A stretch of 8,970 bases of DNA from Chloroflexia bacterium (GCA_025927935.1 JAICKM010000244.1:1-8970); one strand, 5' to 3'; counted from the first letter of the stretch, positions 1 to 5,875 are shown. Translations and numbers: made by a program. Notes: a model not told the origin generated them from the sequence alone.

Positions 1-483
1 ACCGAGATCGATCAGCAGCTTGGTGAGGAATTGCAGCGATCGCTGTCGGAGCTGGCGCCGGGCGCAGGGTTCGCGACGGCTCCTGCCGCGCCCAGCGAGA
101 CCCCGCGTCCACCCTTGCCCGCAGCGGTGGGACAGCCCACCACCCTATTGAGCGAGCCGGTCTCAGGCGGTGGCCCAGCCCTTGTCGGCTTTGGCTCTGC
201 TGTAGCGGCAGAGGATAACGAAAGAACCCGGCCCCTCCGTCCGGACGCCGTGGCCCGCGAGTCCGGCGGGGGGGCCCCGGTGCCCCTCGCCGCGACAGCG
301 CCGGCCGCGATCTGTGGCCGCTGCGGGTCTGACGTGCCGGCTGGCGCGAAGTTCTGTCAAGCATGCGGCGCGCCGTTAGGCCCGCCGGCGCTCAGGGCCG
401 TTCGGGTCTGCGCGAACTGCGGCTATCGGCAAAGCGCCGGCCAGTTCTGCAATAACTGCGGCCACCCGCTACCGCCGGCCTAG
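1..483 (+). CDS. Double zinc-ribbon protein, 3' end only
   Basis: The reading frame is open from base 1 (T-E-I-D-Q-Q-L-G-E-E...), so the gene starts upstream of the window; the TTG at 31 is only an internal codon that can pass for a start. The visible 160 residues fall in three parts: a short polar, probably helical segment, a long low-complexity linker rich in Ala, Pro and Gly, and two C-terminal zinc ribbons. Ribbon one has the form CGRCG...FCQACG and ribbon two CANCG...FCNNCG, each with four cysteines (codons from base 313 to about 459). Tandem ribbons of this kind (double zinc ribbon, DZR) bind zinc structurally and usually sit at an end of regulatory or scaffolding proteins. The function depends on the missing N-terminal part. 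It ends at TAG 481-483, 74 bases before the next + strand gene, so the two may share a transcript. Confidence 0.85.
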   Translation, partial: TEIDQQLGEELQRSLSELAPGAGFATAPAAPSETPRPPLPAAVGQPTTLLSEPVSGGGPALVGFGSAVAAEDNERTRPLRPDAVARESGGGAPVPLAATAPAAICGRCGSDVPAGAKFCQACGAPLGPPALRAVRVCANCGYRQSAGQFCNNCGHPLPPA

Positions 484-557
484 GAGGTCCCAACAGCAGA
501 TGCAAAACATAGACTTTTCGTACAGCGGCGGGTTGGGGCCGGGAAAGGAGGAGGTGC

Positions 558-830
558 ATGGACCGACCCTGGTTTGATGAGCAAAGCGGCAGGGTCTTGC
601 TGGACGATTACGTGGTCACGCGCGAGTCCTACCGGCAAATCACGGCGGATCAGGAGATAACGGAGGCGGAGGTGAGCGCGCAAGTGCAGAAGGTAACGGG
701 GCTGTTGAAGCAGCTGGAGGGCCTACTCCCACCCGAAGTAAAGCAGGTGGCAACCGAGGCCCTGTGTGAATTAGCCGTGCTCCATGTGCTGCGCGCGCAA
801 CAGCAGGTCCCCGGTGGGAGTGTAAAATAA
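558..830 (+). CDS. Small hypothetical protein, 90 aa
   Basis: The ATG is preceded by a strong ribosome binding site (GGAGGAGGT, about 548-556), which is the main support for a real gene. I do not recognise the family. The protein is soluble-looking, with no signal peptide or membrane segment. It opens with a short W/F/D-rich segment (DRPWFDEQSG), then a stretch with helix-forming, charged sequence from about residue 20 to 80 (EITEAEVSAQVQ, LLKQLEGLLPPEVKQV, EALCELAVLHVLRAQQQ). It follows the zinc-ribbon gene by 74 bases on the same strand and may be co-transcribed and functionally linked with it, which is inference. No obvious U-tract terminator follows directly; a weak GC stem with a T-run lies at 955-981. 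Confidence 0.75.
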   Translation: MDRPWFDEQSGRVLLDDYVVTRESYRQITADQEITEAEVSAQVQKVTGLLKQLEGLLPPEVKQVATEALCELAVLHVLRAQQQVPGGSVK

Positions 831-1071
831 TCGCCTACTTACCGTTATTTGCCTGTGGAGCGCCCACCGAACGACTCGCAGGAGTTACCCACGGACCGTT
901 GGCCCGGCACCCCTGAGAATCCCTGCTTTTCGCGCCGGGCGACAGATCGGGACCGGGGCCGCCGCCCCTGCGGGAGTTTTTCAACACGCTGGTCCTTTGC
1001 CGGAACCGTGCGGCGCTATGTGAACTGTTGCCCCCGCGGCCGGTAGATGCAGGTGTAACCGGTAGTTCAAG

Positions 1072-1097
1072 CGCGTGGCCGATCGCCCGGCCACGCG
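1072..1097. repeat. Perfect 10-bp inverted repeat (stem-loop)
   Basis: Arms CGCGTGGCCG (1072-1081) and CGGCCACGCG (1088-1097) pair perfectly around the 6-base loop ATCGCC. No T-run follows on either strand, so it is not a standard intrinsic terminator. It lies between the convergent genes ending at 830 and 1364, and could still act in 3'-end formation for the + strand transcript. Confidence 0.6.
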
Positions 1098-1126
1098 GAT
1101 CGGCGTGCGCGCTGCCGGGCAGACGC

Positions 1127-1254
1127 AAAACACCCCCGGTGACTTCTCACCGGGGGTGCCCATGATATACGATCAGCGACGGCGGGGAGCACTTGCCAAC
1201 CGCGGCCACGTTTGACAAGTATCTACTGACTGCCCGTCCGCCCCACGCCGCTGC
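1127..1254 (-). ncRNA. Candidate structured small RNA
   Basis: This is a prediction from promoter, fold and terminator, not from a known RNA family. On the - strand an extended -10 (TGTGATAAT, 1269-1261) would start a transcript near 1254. The RNA could form an outer stem (1241-1250 with 1180-1187: CGGC, GT bulge, GGGG against CCCCGCCG). Inside it lies a hairpin (1211-1220 with 1191-1200: ACTTGTCAA against TTGGCAAGT), then a linker, then the 11-bp terminator hairpin with U4 (1158-1131). In the inner hairpin one pair is G-U on the - strand but C-A on the + strand, which favours - strand RNA. No ORF with a ribosome binding site lies inside. Alternatively it is simply the long 3' trailer of the DinB-like gene. 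Confidence 0.35.
1131..1158 (-). terminator. Intrinsic terminator, - strand
   Basis: Perfect 11-bp arms CACCCCCGGTG (1131-1141) and CACCGGGGGTG (1148-1158) enclose a 6-base loop. Read on the - strand the hairpin is followed at once by TTTTGCG, a short U-tract; on the + strand it is followed by CCCATGATA, with no U-tract. The orientation therefore favours ending - strand transcripts: either the DinB-like gene that stops at 1364, about 200 bases away, or the candidate small RNA at 1127-1254. It might also serve the convergent + strand genes. Confidence 0.65.
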
Positions 1255-1260
1255 CTTATT

Positions 1261-1318
1261 ATTATCACACCACGGGTTTAAAGGAACCTTAAGCGAAGAT
1301 TAAAGTTTGATTAAAGAA
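1261..1318 (-). promoter_or_regulatory. Four 11-bp-phased TTAA repeats with extended -10 (Pho-box-like)
   Basis: TTAAAGGA (1278), TTAAGCGA (1289), TTAAAGTT (1300) and TTAAAGAA (1311) start exactly 11 bp apart, one helical turn. Direct repeats with 11-bp period are the usual target of OmpR/PhoB-family response regulators. Read on the - strand, the two upstream units (TTTAATCA and TTTAATCT) match the cyanobacterial Pho-box unit YTTAAYYW fully, and the other two in part. On that strand the last unit ends 8 bases before GATAAT (1266-1261), which has an upstream TG (extended -10). This is the geometry of an activator box replacing a -35. A TAATAAT at 1331-1337 also allows a + strand reading with TTGATT (1307-1312). 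The regulator's identity is inference. Confidence 0.5.
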
Positions 1319-1363
1319 TTGTGCTTCGTCTAATAATCCTGCTATGAGAGAAGATCGCTTCGT

Positions 1364-1855
1364 TTATCCGCCGCTCTGCCCTTGGAACCGATCGCGAAAC
1401 AGGCCCATTTGCCCGCTGTGCTCCCGCTTGTGCCCATAATTGAAGTAGACGATCAGGTCGTCCAACGCGTACTCGGCTCCGTACCAGGGAATGGTCCCCA
1501 CCTGGCGCAACGTCTCGGCGGGGACCGCCTGCACATTGTCCATCAGCCGGTCATGGGCGGCGTGGTAATCGGCCAGCACCTCCGCGGGACTCATCGTCGC
1601 GGCCCGCGCCTCCCGGCCCCGGCCGTATTCGTCCGGGTTCGCGCCGTACAGGTCGAAGTGCGGGGTGGAGCCGCCCGCGCCGAAGCTCTGCAATACGTCG
1701 GCCAGCACTTCCTCCTGGCTGGTCAGGTGGACCATCAGGTCTTTGGTCGAGAACGGCCCACAGGCGCCCGGCGTGGTCCACTCCGACTCGGGCAGCCCTT
1801 CCAATGCCTGTAACAACGTCAGGTGGCCGTATTTCAGAATATCCACGGCGTTCAT
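1364..1855 (-). CDS. DinB/ClbS-like four-helix-bundle protein
   Basis: I start the gene at ATG 1853-1855 because GGAGGA (1867-1862) lies just upstream; the frame stays open to 1987 but that extension (Arg/Pro-rich) would run across the promoter. The 163-residue product has the DinB-superfamily layout: a helix with His43 (DLMVHLTSQEEV), a second helix (ADYHAAHDRLMDNV), and a last helix with His142 and His146 (NYGHKREHSGQM), the usual metal-binding His triad. Family members include bacillithiol- or mycothiol-dependent transferases and the colibactin-resistance hydrolase ClbS; which activity this one has cannot be told. It has its own promoter at 1947-1975 and is separated from the upstream gene by 241 bases, so it is likely monocistronic. 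Confidence 0.8.
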   Translation of the reverse strand: MNAVDILKYGHLTLLQALEGLPESEWTTPGACGPFSTKDLMVHLTSQEEVLADVLQSFGAGGSTPHFDLYGANPDEYGRGREARAATMSPAEVLADYHAAHDRLMDNVQAVPAETLRQVGTIPWYGAEYALDDLIVYFNYGHKREHSGQMGLFRDRFQGQSGG

Positions 1856-1876
1856 GGTGGTTCCTCCGTTCGGGTA

Positions 1877-1907
1877 GCGCGTCCCGGTGCTGCCGGGTGG
1901 GACGCGC
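1877..1907 (-). repeat. 9-bp inverted repeat in the DinB-like gene's leader
   Basis: Arms GCGCGTCCC (1877-1885) and GGGACGCGC (1899-1907) pair perfectly around 13 bases that can add a small CCGG/CCGG-type inner stem. It lies between the predicted transcription start (near 1940) and the ribosome binding site (1867-1862), so it would form a hairpin in the 5' untranslated leader about 10 bases before the Shine-Dalgarno sequence. No T-run follows. It could tune translation or mRNA stability. Confidence 0.5.
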
Positions 1908-1946
1908 GCATGGAGCAGCAAGCACCGTCCGGAGCCGATCCCCGGC

Positions 1947-1975
1947 ATCCTAGTACGATCCATCCGCGCTGTCAA
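1947..1975 (-). promoter_or_regulatory. Sigma-70-type promoter of the DinB-like gene
   Basis: On the - strand a perfect -35 TTGACA (1975-1970) is followed after 17 bases by TAGGAT (1952-1947), four of six matches to TATAAT with the key first two and last T kept. Transcription would start near 1940, leaving a leader of about 85 bases before ATG 1855. Confidence 0.6.
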
Positions 1976-2096
1976 CTGCGTCCTCACTGAGGGAGTGCGC
2001 GGGCTGAAAGGTTAGACCGCGCAGGCGGCCTTGGGTGAGGTAGCCCGCGGCTTGAGCCGCCGGGCGGCGCTTGCGCAACAATGGGACGCGCACCCG

Positions 2097-2924
2097 TCAC
2101 CCAGCACGGGCGGCGGCGAATTCTACCAGCACCCCGGCATGATCGGAGGGGAAGAAGCCCGCGCCGTCCGGCGTCAGGCCCACCCGGCGCGCGGCCACCG
2201 GCCGCAACGGTCCGCCGGGCGCCTGGAAGACATAGTCGAGCCGGATGAACGGGGCGGGGGTGCAGAAGGTAAACTCGGGCTCGGTGGGTTGGGCGGCGGC
2301 CCAGCAGTCCTGCCATCCGGCTTCCGTCAAGCGGGTGATGGCGCCGCTGTCGGGCACATCGTTCAAGTCGCCGGCCAGCAGCAGGGGCGCCGACCCCGCG
2401 GCGGTCTGAGTCAGGAGTTGTTCGACGCTGCGCAGCCGGGCCGTGGCGTCGAGCGAGAAGTGGCCGTTCAGGACGCGCAGCGGCCCCCACGGGCCGGCGA
2501 GATCCACGCGCAAGGCGATGCGCGAGACATCTTTGGGCAGTGATCCGCTGGGCAGGTCGTAGGCCGTGGCCGCCTGGATCGTCCAGCCGGGCGCGACCAG
2601 AACGCCCTGCCCAAACTCGGCGGGCCGCTGGCGGGAGGCGGAGGCGCGGTGGTAGACAAACGTGTAGCCCAGCGCGTCCGCCAACTGCGCGGCCTGGTTC
2701 GGCGCATCCGGCGCCCGCTCGGCATCCGTCGCGCATTCCTGCAACAACACCACGTCGGGCCGCTGGGCGGCCAGCGTCGCCAGGATTATCGTCCGGCGTT
2801 GGATCCAGTACACCCATGGGGATGGGCGCGGCGCATGCGCGGGGTAGCCTGCCACTACCCCCGGCAATTCCGGTTTGTCCCAGGGCACTGCATACTGCCA
2901 GATATTCCAGGTGAGGATTTTCAT
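2097..2924 (-). CDS. Endonuclease/exonuclease/phosphatase (EEP) family protein
   Basis: This 275-residue protein has the full set of EEP-fold motifs: WNIW near the N-terminus (Asn7), LLQE with metal-binding Glu63, NGHF (His155), GDLND (Asp186, Asn188), RLDYVF (Asp230), and the C-terminal SDH (Asp261, His262). The family cleaves phosphodiester or phosphomonoester bonds in DNA, RNA, lipids or inositol phosphates with Mg2+. The absence of a signal peptide suggests a cytoplasmic enzyme, and the length fits short bacterial members; the substrate cannot be assigned. The ATG lies 30 bases after the stop of the P-loop kinase gene, implying one transcript, although the ribosome binding site is weak (GGGGA). 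A 322-codon frame across the same bases is a GC-driven shadow with no motif. Confidence 0.9.
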   Translation of the reverse strand: MKILTWNIWQYAVPWDKPELPGVVAGYPAHAPRPSPWVYWIQRRTIILATLAAQRPDVVLLQECATDAERAPDAPNQAAQLADALGYTFVYHRASASRQRPAEFGQGVLVAPGWTIQAATAYDLPSGSLPKDVSRIALRVDLAGPWGPLRVLNGHFSLDATARLRSVEQLLTQTAAGSAPLLLAGDLNDVPDSGAITRLTEAGWQDCWAAAQPTEPEFTFCTPAPFIRLDYVFQAPGGPLRPVAARRVGLTPDGAGFFPSDHAGVLVEFAAARAG

Positions 2925-2954
2925 GGGCGCGTGTCCCCGCCGCGGGCGGCAAGC

Positions 2955-3536
2955 TTAGCCGGTCGCGCGAATCGCCGCCAGCAGGGCCGGATAGTCAATA
3001 CGGGTAAAATCGGTGGTATCGACCGTGATCACGGTACCCCCAATGTCTGGCGGGCCGTAAGTGCCGTCGCGGATGGTTGCAGCCACATGGTCGTAGTTCT
3101 GTTGATCGACGTGGCCCGGATGGCGGTCCGCAGAGTGGGCGCGCGCCGCGAAGCGGGCCAGCAGTACCTCTTCCTCGGCGTGGCAATAGACCACGCAGGG
3201 CTGGAATGGGTAGCGCGCCCGCAATGCGTGAAAGTCGGCGGCGGCGTGTGCCGGCTGAAAGTTGCTTTCCACGATGAACGATCGCCCGGCCGCCAGTTCG
3301 GCCTCGACGCAGCCGAAGAGGATCGCCACCGCTGCCGTTCCCAACTTACGCGACCAGGCCCGGTCGCCCCAGCCCAGCGTATCGAACAGCGTCTCTTTAA
3401 TCGTGTCTTTGGTGAATAGCGGCAGGGTCAGCGCCGTCGCCAGGTGGCGGGCCAGCGTGGTCTTGCCCGATCCGGGCGCGCCGGCCACCACGACCACGAG
3501 CGGCCCCGGCGTACTACTTTCGTCCGTTAGACTCAT
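2955..3536 (-). CDS. P-loop kinase-like ATPase (AAA_33 type)
   Basis: The 193-residue protein begins with a Walker A motif GAPGSGKTT (residues 19-27) after a beta strand (LVVVVA). It continues with TKDTIKETLFD (Asp44, a typical acceptor-side residue in this group), a hydrophobic strand ending in VESNF (residues 89-93), and an Arg/His-rich lid region RFAARAHSADRHPGH (about 129-142). This is the layout of small nucleotide-dependent phosphotransferases related to zeta toxin and chloramphenicol phosphotransferase. The substrate is unknown. Its ATG overlaps the last 23 bases of the iron permease gene. The best Shine-Dalgarno, AAGGAGGT inside that gene, is 14 bases from the ATG, longer than usual, so translational coupling is likely. 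I see no partner antitoxin gene. Confidence 0.82.
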   Translation of the reverse strand: MSLTDESSTPGPLVVVVAGAPGSGKTTLARHLATALTLPLFTKDTIKETLFDTLGWGDRAWSRKLGTAAVAILFGCVEAELAAGRSFIVESNFQPAHAAADFHALRARYPFQPCVVYCHAEEEVLLARFAARAHSADRHPGHVDQQNYDHVAATIRDGTYGPPDIGGTVITVDTTDFTRIDYPALLAAIRATG

Positions 3537-4122
3537 CCCTGGTGGGCGCGACCTCCTTGCTGCCGCTGACGACGAGTTCCGATCCGTCGCCGGCGGCCTT
3601 ACCGCCGTTCGGCTGCGCGTCTGCGTTCGGACCAGGCCCCTTCTTCAGTTCGCGCTCAAGGACTTCCTCATCCACATTGCGGGCGATATTGCTATTGCCC
3701 TTCTGCACATTCTCGTCCCGCCGCTCACGGGCGTCGGCGGCGAGTTCGTTGCTGTCGTCTGCCTTGTGCCGGCGCTCGGCCACACGGCGGTAGAGGTTCA
3801 TCAACTCCCGCAGTTCTTCGTCCGTGCGGTCCTCCACGTCGAGCAGTTCGTCATGCGCCGGGCCGATCACGTGGATAATCTCGTCCAGCTTCAGATGTAT
3901 CGCTTTCGCGTCGCGGTTCTGGGTGTTCTGGATCAGGAAGACCATCAGGAAAGTGATGATGGTCGTGCCGGTGTTGATCACGAGTTGCCATGTATCCGAG
4001 AAGCCGAACAGCGGCCCGGTCACGCCCCAGATGAGAATGACCGCGACCGCGGCCAGGAAGGCCCAGCTACTGCCGGTAACCTCCGATGCCTTGCCGGCAA
4101 AACGGGTAAACCATTTGTTCAT
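3514..4122 (-). CDS. Low-affinity iron permease family protein
   Basis: The 202-residue product starts at ATG 4120-4122, with GAGGG eight bases upstream; the in-frame TTG at 4137 is less likely because it overlaps that site. The N-terminus (FTRFAGKASEVTGSSWAF) and two membrane segments (about residues 18-40 and 45-66), followed by IQNTQNRDAKAIHLKLDEII, are typical of the bacterial low-affinity iron permease family (COG5478, Pfam Iron_permease). These are short relatives of yeast Fet4 with only two membrane spans here; transport of iron by them is largely unproven. Residues 72-160 form a highly charged, helical cytoplasmic segment, and the last 40 residues are disordered Gly/Asn/Lys-rich sequence. 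It is probably the first gene of a three-gene transcript with the P-loop kinase and EEP genes. Confidence 0.88.
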   Translation of the reverse strand: MNKWFTRFAGKASEVTGSSWAFLAAVAVILIWGVTGPLFGFSDTWQLVINTGTTIITFLMVFLIQNTQNRDAKAIHLKLDEIIHVIGPAHDELLDVEDRTDEELRELMNLYRRVAERRHKADDSNELAADARERRDENVQKGNSNIARNVDEEVLERELKKGPGPNADAQPNGGKAAGDGSELVVSGSKEVAPTRDESNGRK

Positions 4123-4150
4123 CCTGGTTTCCCTCAAGTTCTAGTGTGTC

Positions 4151-4187
4151 GAGCGTGCCGCGCCCGGACCACAGGTCCGTTACGCTC
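4151..4187 (-). repeat. Two-part hairpin in the iron permease leader
   Basis: An outer stem GAGCGT (4151-4156) / ACGCTC (4182-4187) encloses an inner stem CGGACC (4165-4170) / GGTCCG (4174-4179) with a 3-base loop, separated by an asymmetric internal loop of 8 and 2 bases. It ends about 29 bases upstream of the permease ATG, so it would be in the 5' leader. There is no T-run. A regulatory role is possible but unproven. Confidence 0.45.
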
Positions 4188-4444
4188 CGGCACATTGGAT
4201 TCGGCGGCCCCGCCACCGGGCGCCGGATTAGATAAATCACATCAGGCCCAAGACGCGCGGGATGTTAGTGCTGTGTCTACCCAGCGGGCGCACGCCTACG
4301 CGATGCCCCGCTGCTGCTGCCGCCCCACGCCGGTCCTTTCCGGCCAGGCGGGCCTGCGCTATCTTTCGGCAATATTCCTTTCGGCGACAGGTCGCCACCA
4401 CGTCACCGCGCTCGGCGGTGGGTAGGCCGCGCATAGATTCACTC

Positions 4445-4475
4445 TTGATCATGGATCAAACGATTGTTGATCCAT
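4445..4475. promoter_or_regulatory. Overlapping GATC-centred dyads, possible operator
   Basis: TTGATC-ATG-GATCAA (4445-4459) is a perfect dyad, and its right arm also belongs to a second dyad, ATGGATCAA (4451-4459) / TTGATCCAT (4467-4475) with a 7-base spacer. TACTA/TAGTA (4478-4482, 4492-4496) forms a further small dyad beside it. The local sequence is AT-rich against the background. It lies about 330 bases upstream of the iron permease start. This could be a repressor-binding region; the protein is unknown, and it does not resemble a Fur box. Confidence 0.45.
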
Positions 4476-4539
4476 GCTACTAATCTAAGCGTAGTAATGC
4501 GCCAGTTGTTACGCGGCGAGATCAGGAGCTGGGATCGAG

Positions 4540-4562
4540 CGGGGCTGCCATCGGCAGCCCCG
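4540..4562 (-). terminator. 10-bp stem-loop, possible terminator
   Basis: CGGGGCTGCC (4540-4549) and GGCAGCCCCG (4553-4562) pair perfectly around the 3-base loop ATC. It lies 32 bases past the stop of the geranylgeranyl-reductase-family gene on the - strand. No T-run follows on either strand, so it is a weak intrinsic terminator at best; it may instead protect the 3' end of the transcript. Confidence 0.45.
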
Positions 4563-4593
4563 GCGACGGAGAGAAACGGGGGCGCCTTTTGGA

Positions 4594-5748
4594 TCAGGCG
4601 AGTTGCAGCAAGGGATCGGGGAGCAGGCTTTCGACGAACCCCAGTGGTCCCAGCCGGCGCCGGATGTCGGTGAAGTGACGCTCGCCGCGCACCACCTGGC
4701 AGACGATGCCCCAGAAAGGCGGCAGGTATTTGGGCAGGGCATAGCACAGGTATGGGCAGAGCTTATACAGACCCCACCAGCGGCGCGCACTCAAGAGATT
4801 GGGCATCAGTATGGCATCGAGGGTGTGGCTGTAGCCCGGCACATCCTCCTGGATAATCGCTTCGGCGGCCAGTTGCCCGCTGCGAATGGCCCAATAGATA
4901 CCCTCGCCGCTGAACGCCTCGACCAGCCCGGCGGCATCGCCCACCAGCAGCACGCGCCCATGCTGGACCGGGGCGCCGGGTCGCCGGCACGGCAGCAGAT
5001 AGCCCCGGCTGCGGATCACCCGCGTGATGCCGGGCACTCGCGCCGCCGTGTGCCGCGCGTCATACGCCTTGAGCCGGCTGCCGAAATCCTCGCCCAACGG
5101 CGCGCCGACCACGCCGATGTTGAGATGATCAGCCTTGGGAAAGACCCAGCCGTAGGCTGCGGGCACCGTGCCGAGATCGAGGCCGATTTTGTCCTGCCAG
5201 TAGGCCATCGTTGCCGGCTCCACGGCGACTTCGCTCTCCACGGCGGGCAGCGCCCAGCGGTCGCCCATGAGGCCCACGCTGCGCGCCACGCGCCCGGTGG
5301 CCCCGTCCGCGCCGATCACATACTCTCCGTGCAGGGGGCCGTGCGCCGTCTGCACCGTGACGCCGTGGCGGTCGCTTTCGACCGTGGTGACGGCAGTGCC
5401 GTCGCGGAGTTCCGCGCCTGCGCGGGCCGCCTGCTCCGCCATGTAGTAGTCGAACCGGCTGCGCTGCACCATATACACCAGCGGCGTCTTGCTGCGCACG
5501 ACATACGGGTGCGCCGTCTGCCGGCTATACTCCACGTTGTAGAGGGTGCGCTCGATCACCGGCGCCAGGCTGAAGGGCAGGGCCTGGGCCGCTTTGTGCG
5601 TCACCCCGCCGCCGCACGTCTTGTGGCGGGGCAGCACGGCTTTTTCGATCAGGACGGTGCGCAACCCCGCCCGCGCCAGCGCCAGCGCCGCCGATGTGCC
5701 GCTCGGCCCGGCGCCCACCACGATCACATCATATCGCTCACTGCTCAC
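4594..5748 (-). CDS. Geranylgeranyl reductase family FAD-dependent oxidoreductase
   Basis: I start at GTG 5746-5748 because AGGAGGG (5759-5753) sits five bases upstream and the FAD-binding strand follows at once; the frame extends to 5901 but that part is Arg/Pro-rich. The 384-residue protein has the dinucleotide-binding GAGPSG (12-17) after YDVIVV, then CGGGV (45-49), GADGATG (146-152), GWVFPK (200-205) and GDAAG (270-274) with LVEAFSGEGI (Glu282). These are hallmarks of the geranylgeranyl reductase family, which saturates isoprenoid chains of chlorophylls, archaeal lipids or quinones. The substrate here is open: a bacteriochlorophyll tail, a menaquinone side chain or a carotenoid-type isoprenoid. 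No pigment genes are visible in the window. A 215-base gap separates it from the acetyltransferase gene upstream, so it may have its own promoter. Confidence 0.9.
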   Translation of the reverse strand: MSSERYDVIVVGAGPSGTSAALALARAGLRTVLIEKAVLPRHKTCGGGVTHKAAQALPFSLAPVIERTLYNVEYSRQTAHPYVVRSKTPLVYMVQRSRFDYYMAEQAARAGAELRDGTAVTTVESDRHGVTVQTAHGPLHGEYVIGADGATGRVARSVGLMGDRWALPAVESEVAVEPATMAYWQDKIGLDLGTVPAAYGWVFPKADHLNIGVVGAPLGEDFGSRLKAYDARHTAARVPGITRVIRSRGYLLPCRRPGAPVQHGRVLLVGDAAGLVEAFSGEGIYWAIRSGQLAAEAIIQEDVPGYSHTLDAILMPNLLSARRWWGLYKLCPYLCYALPKYLPPFWGIVCQVVRGERHFTDIRRRLGPLGFVESLLPDPLLQLA

Positions 5749-5850
5749 GTTACCCTCCTGCCTCGCGCCGGCCGGCGCCGTTGCGGGCCGCTTGCGCGGG
5801 CCGGTGCTGTTTCGCCATCGCGGCAGCGTGTCGGGGTTATCCCCTGCGCG

Positions 5851-5875
5851 CCACAGCTTAACGATACAGCCGTGG
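5851..5875. promoter_or_regulatory. Imperfect dyad upstream of the reductase gene
   Basis: CCACaGCT (5851-5858) and AGCcGTGG (5868-5875) are mirror arms with one symmetric mismatch and a 9-base, AT-richer spacer (TAACGATAC). It lies about 100 bases upstream of the reductase GTG in the 215-base gap, a good place for an operator. The same gap also carries ACGGTATTT twice (5900-5908 and 5923-5931, 23 bases apart) and a small GGGG-TTAT-CCCC stem (5833-5844). No clear -35/-10 pair was found. Confidence 0.35.

Larger units (their letters stand above)
831..1363. other. Structured noncoding region between convergent genes
   Basis: No open frame here has a convincing ribosome binding site or recognisable protein sequence; the longest - strand frames (835-1128 and 981-1163) read as low-complexity Arg/Pro/Gly and run through perfect hairpins. 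The region holds, from left to right: a weak GGGGC/GCCCC stem with a later T-run (955-981), a perfect 10-bp hairpin (1072-1097), a perfect 11-bp hairpin with T4 on the - strand side (1131-1158), an imperfect hairpin (1191-1220), and an AT-rich block (1255-1345) carrying four 11-bp-phased TTAA units flanked by -10-like elements on both sides. The AT-rich block contrasts sharply with the GC-rich surroundings. Confidence 0.7.
4123..4593. other. Noncoding stretch upstream of the iron permease gene
   Basis: The 71- and 73-codon frames here (4237-4452 on -, 4262-4483 on +) have no ribosome binding site and read as Arg/Ala/Pro-rich sequence, so I call no gene. It holds a leader hairpin (4151-4187), a dyad cluster (4445-4475) and a hairpin near the end of the flavoprotein gene (4540-4562). 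I found no convincing -35/-10 pair for the permease; ATTTATCTAATCC on the - strand near 4230-4240 is AT-rich but lacks a good -35. Confidence 0.6.

Noticed and set aside
955..981. GGGGC/GCCCC stem with a later TTTTT as terminator of the 90-residue gene
   Set aside because: The stem is only 5 bp and the T-run starts 8 bases past it, too far for a standard intrinsic terminator.
1212..1217. TTGACA on the + strand as a -35 element
   Set aside because: No -10-like hexamer occurs 16-18 bases downstream, and no + strand gene follows.
1344..1439. 31-codon Cys-rich frame placed like a leaderless gene after TAATAAT
   Set aside because: It is antisense to the 3' end of the DinB-like gene, very short, and its cysteines arise from that gene's complement; no independent support.
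1984..2952. 322-codon open frame on the - strand
   Set aside because: It overlaps the EEP gene in another frame and reads as Arg/Ala/Gly/Pro-rich sequence; the EEP frame has every family motif.
3262..4425. 387-codon open frame on the + strand
   Set aside because: It runs opposite the P-loop kinase and iron permease genes, which have clear motifs; it has no ribosome binding site or recognisable domain.
4237..4452. 71-codon frame on the - strand upstream of the iron permease
   Set aside because: No ribosome binding site, Arg/Ala-rich without a family, and its start lies inside the dyad cluster.
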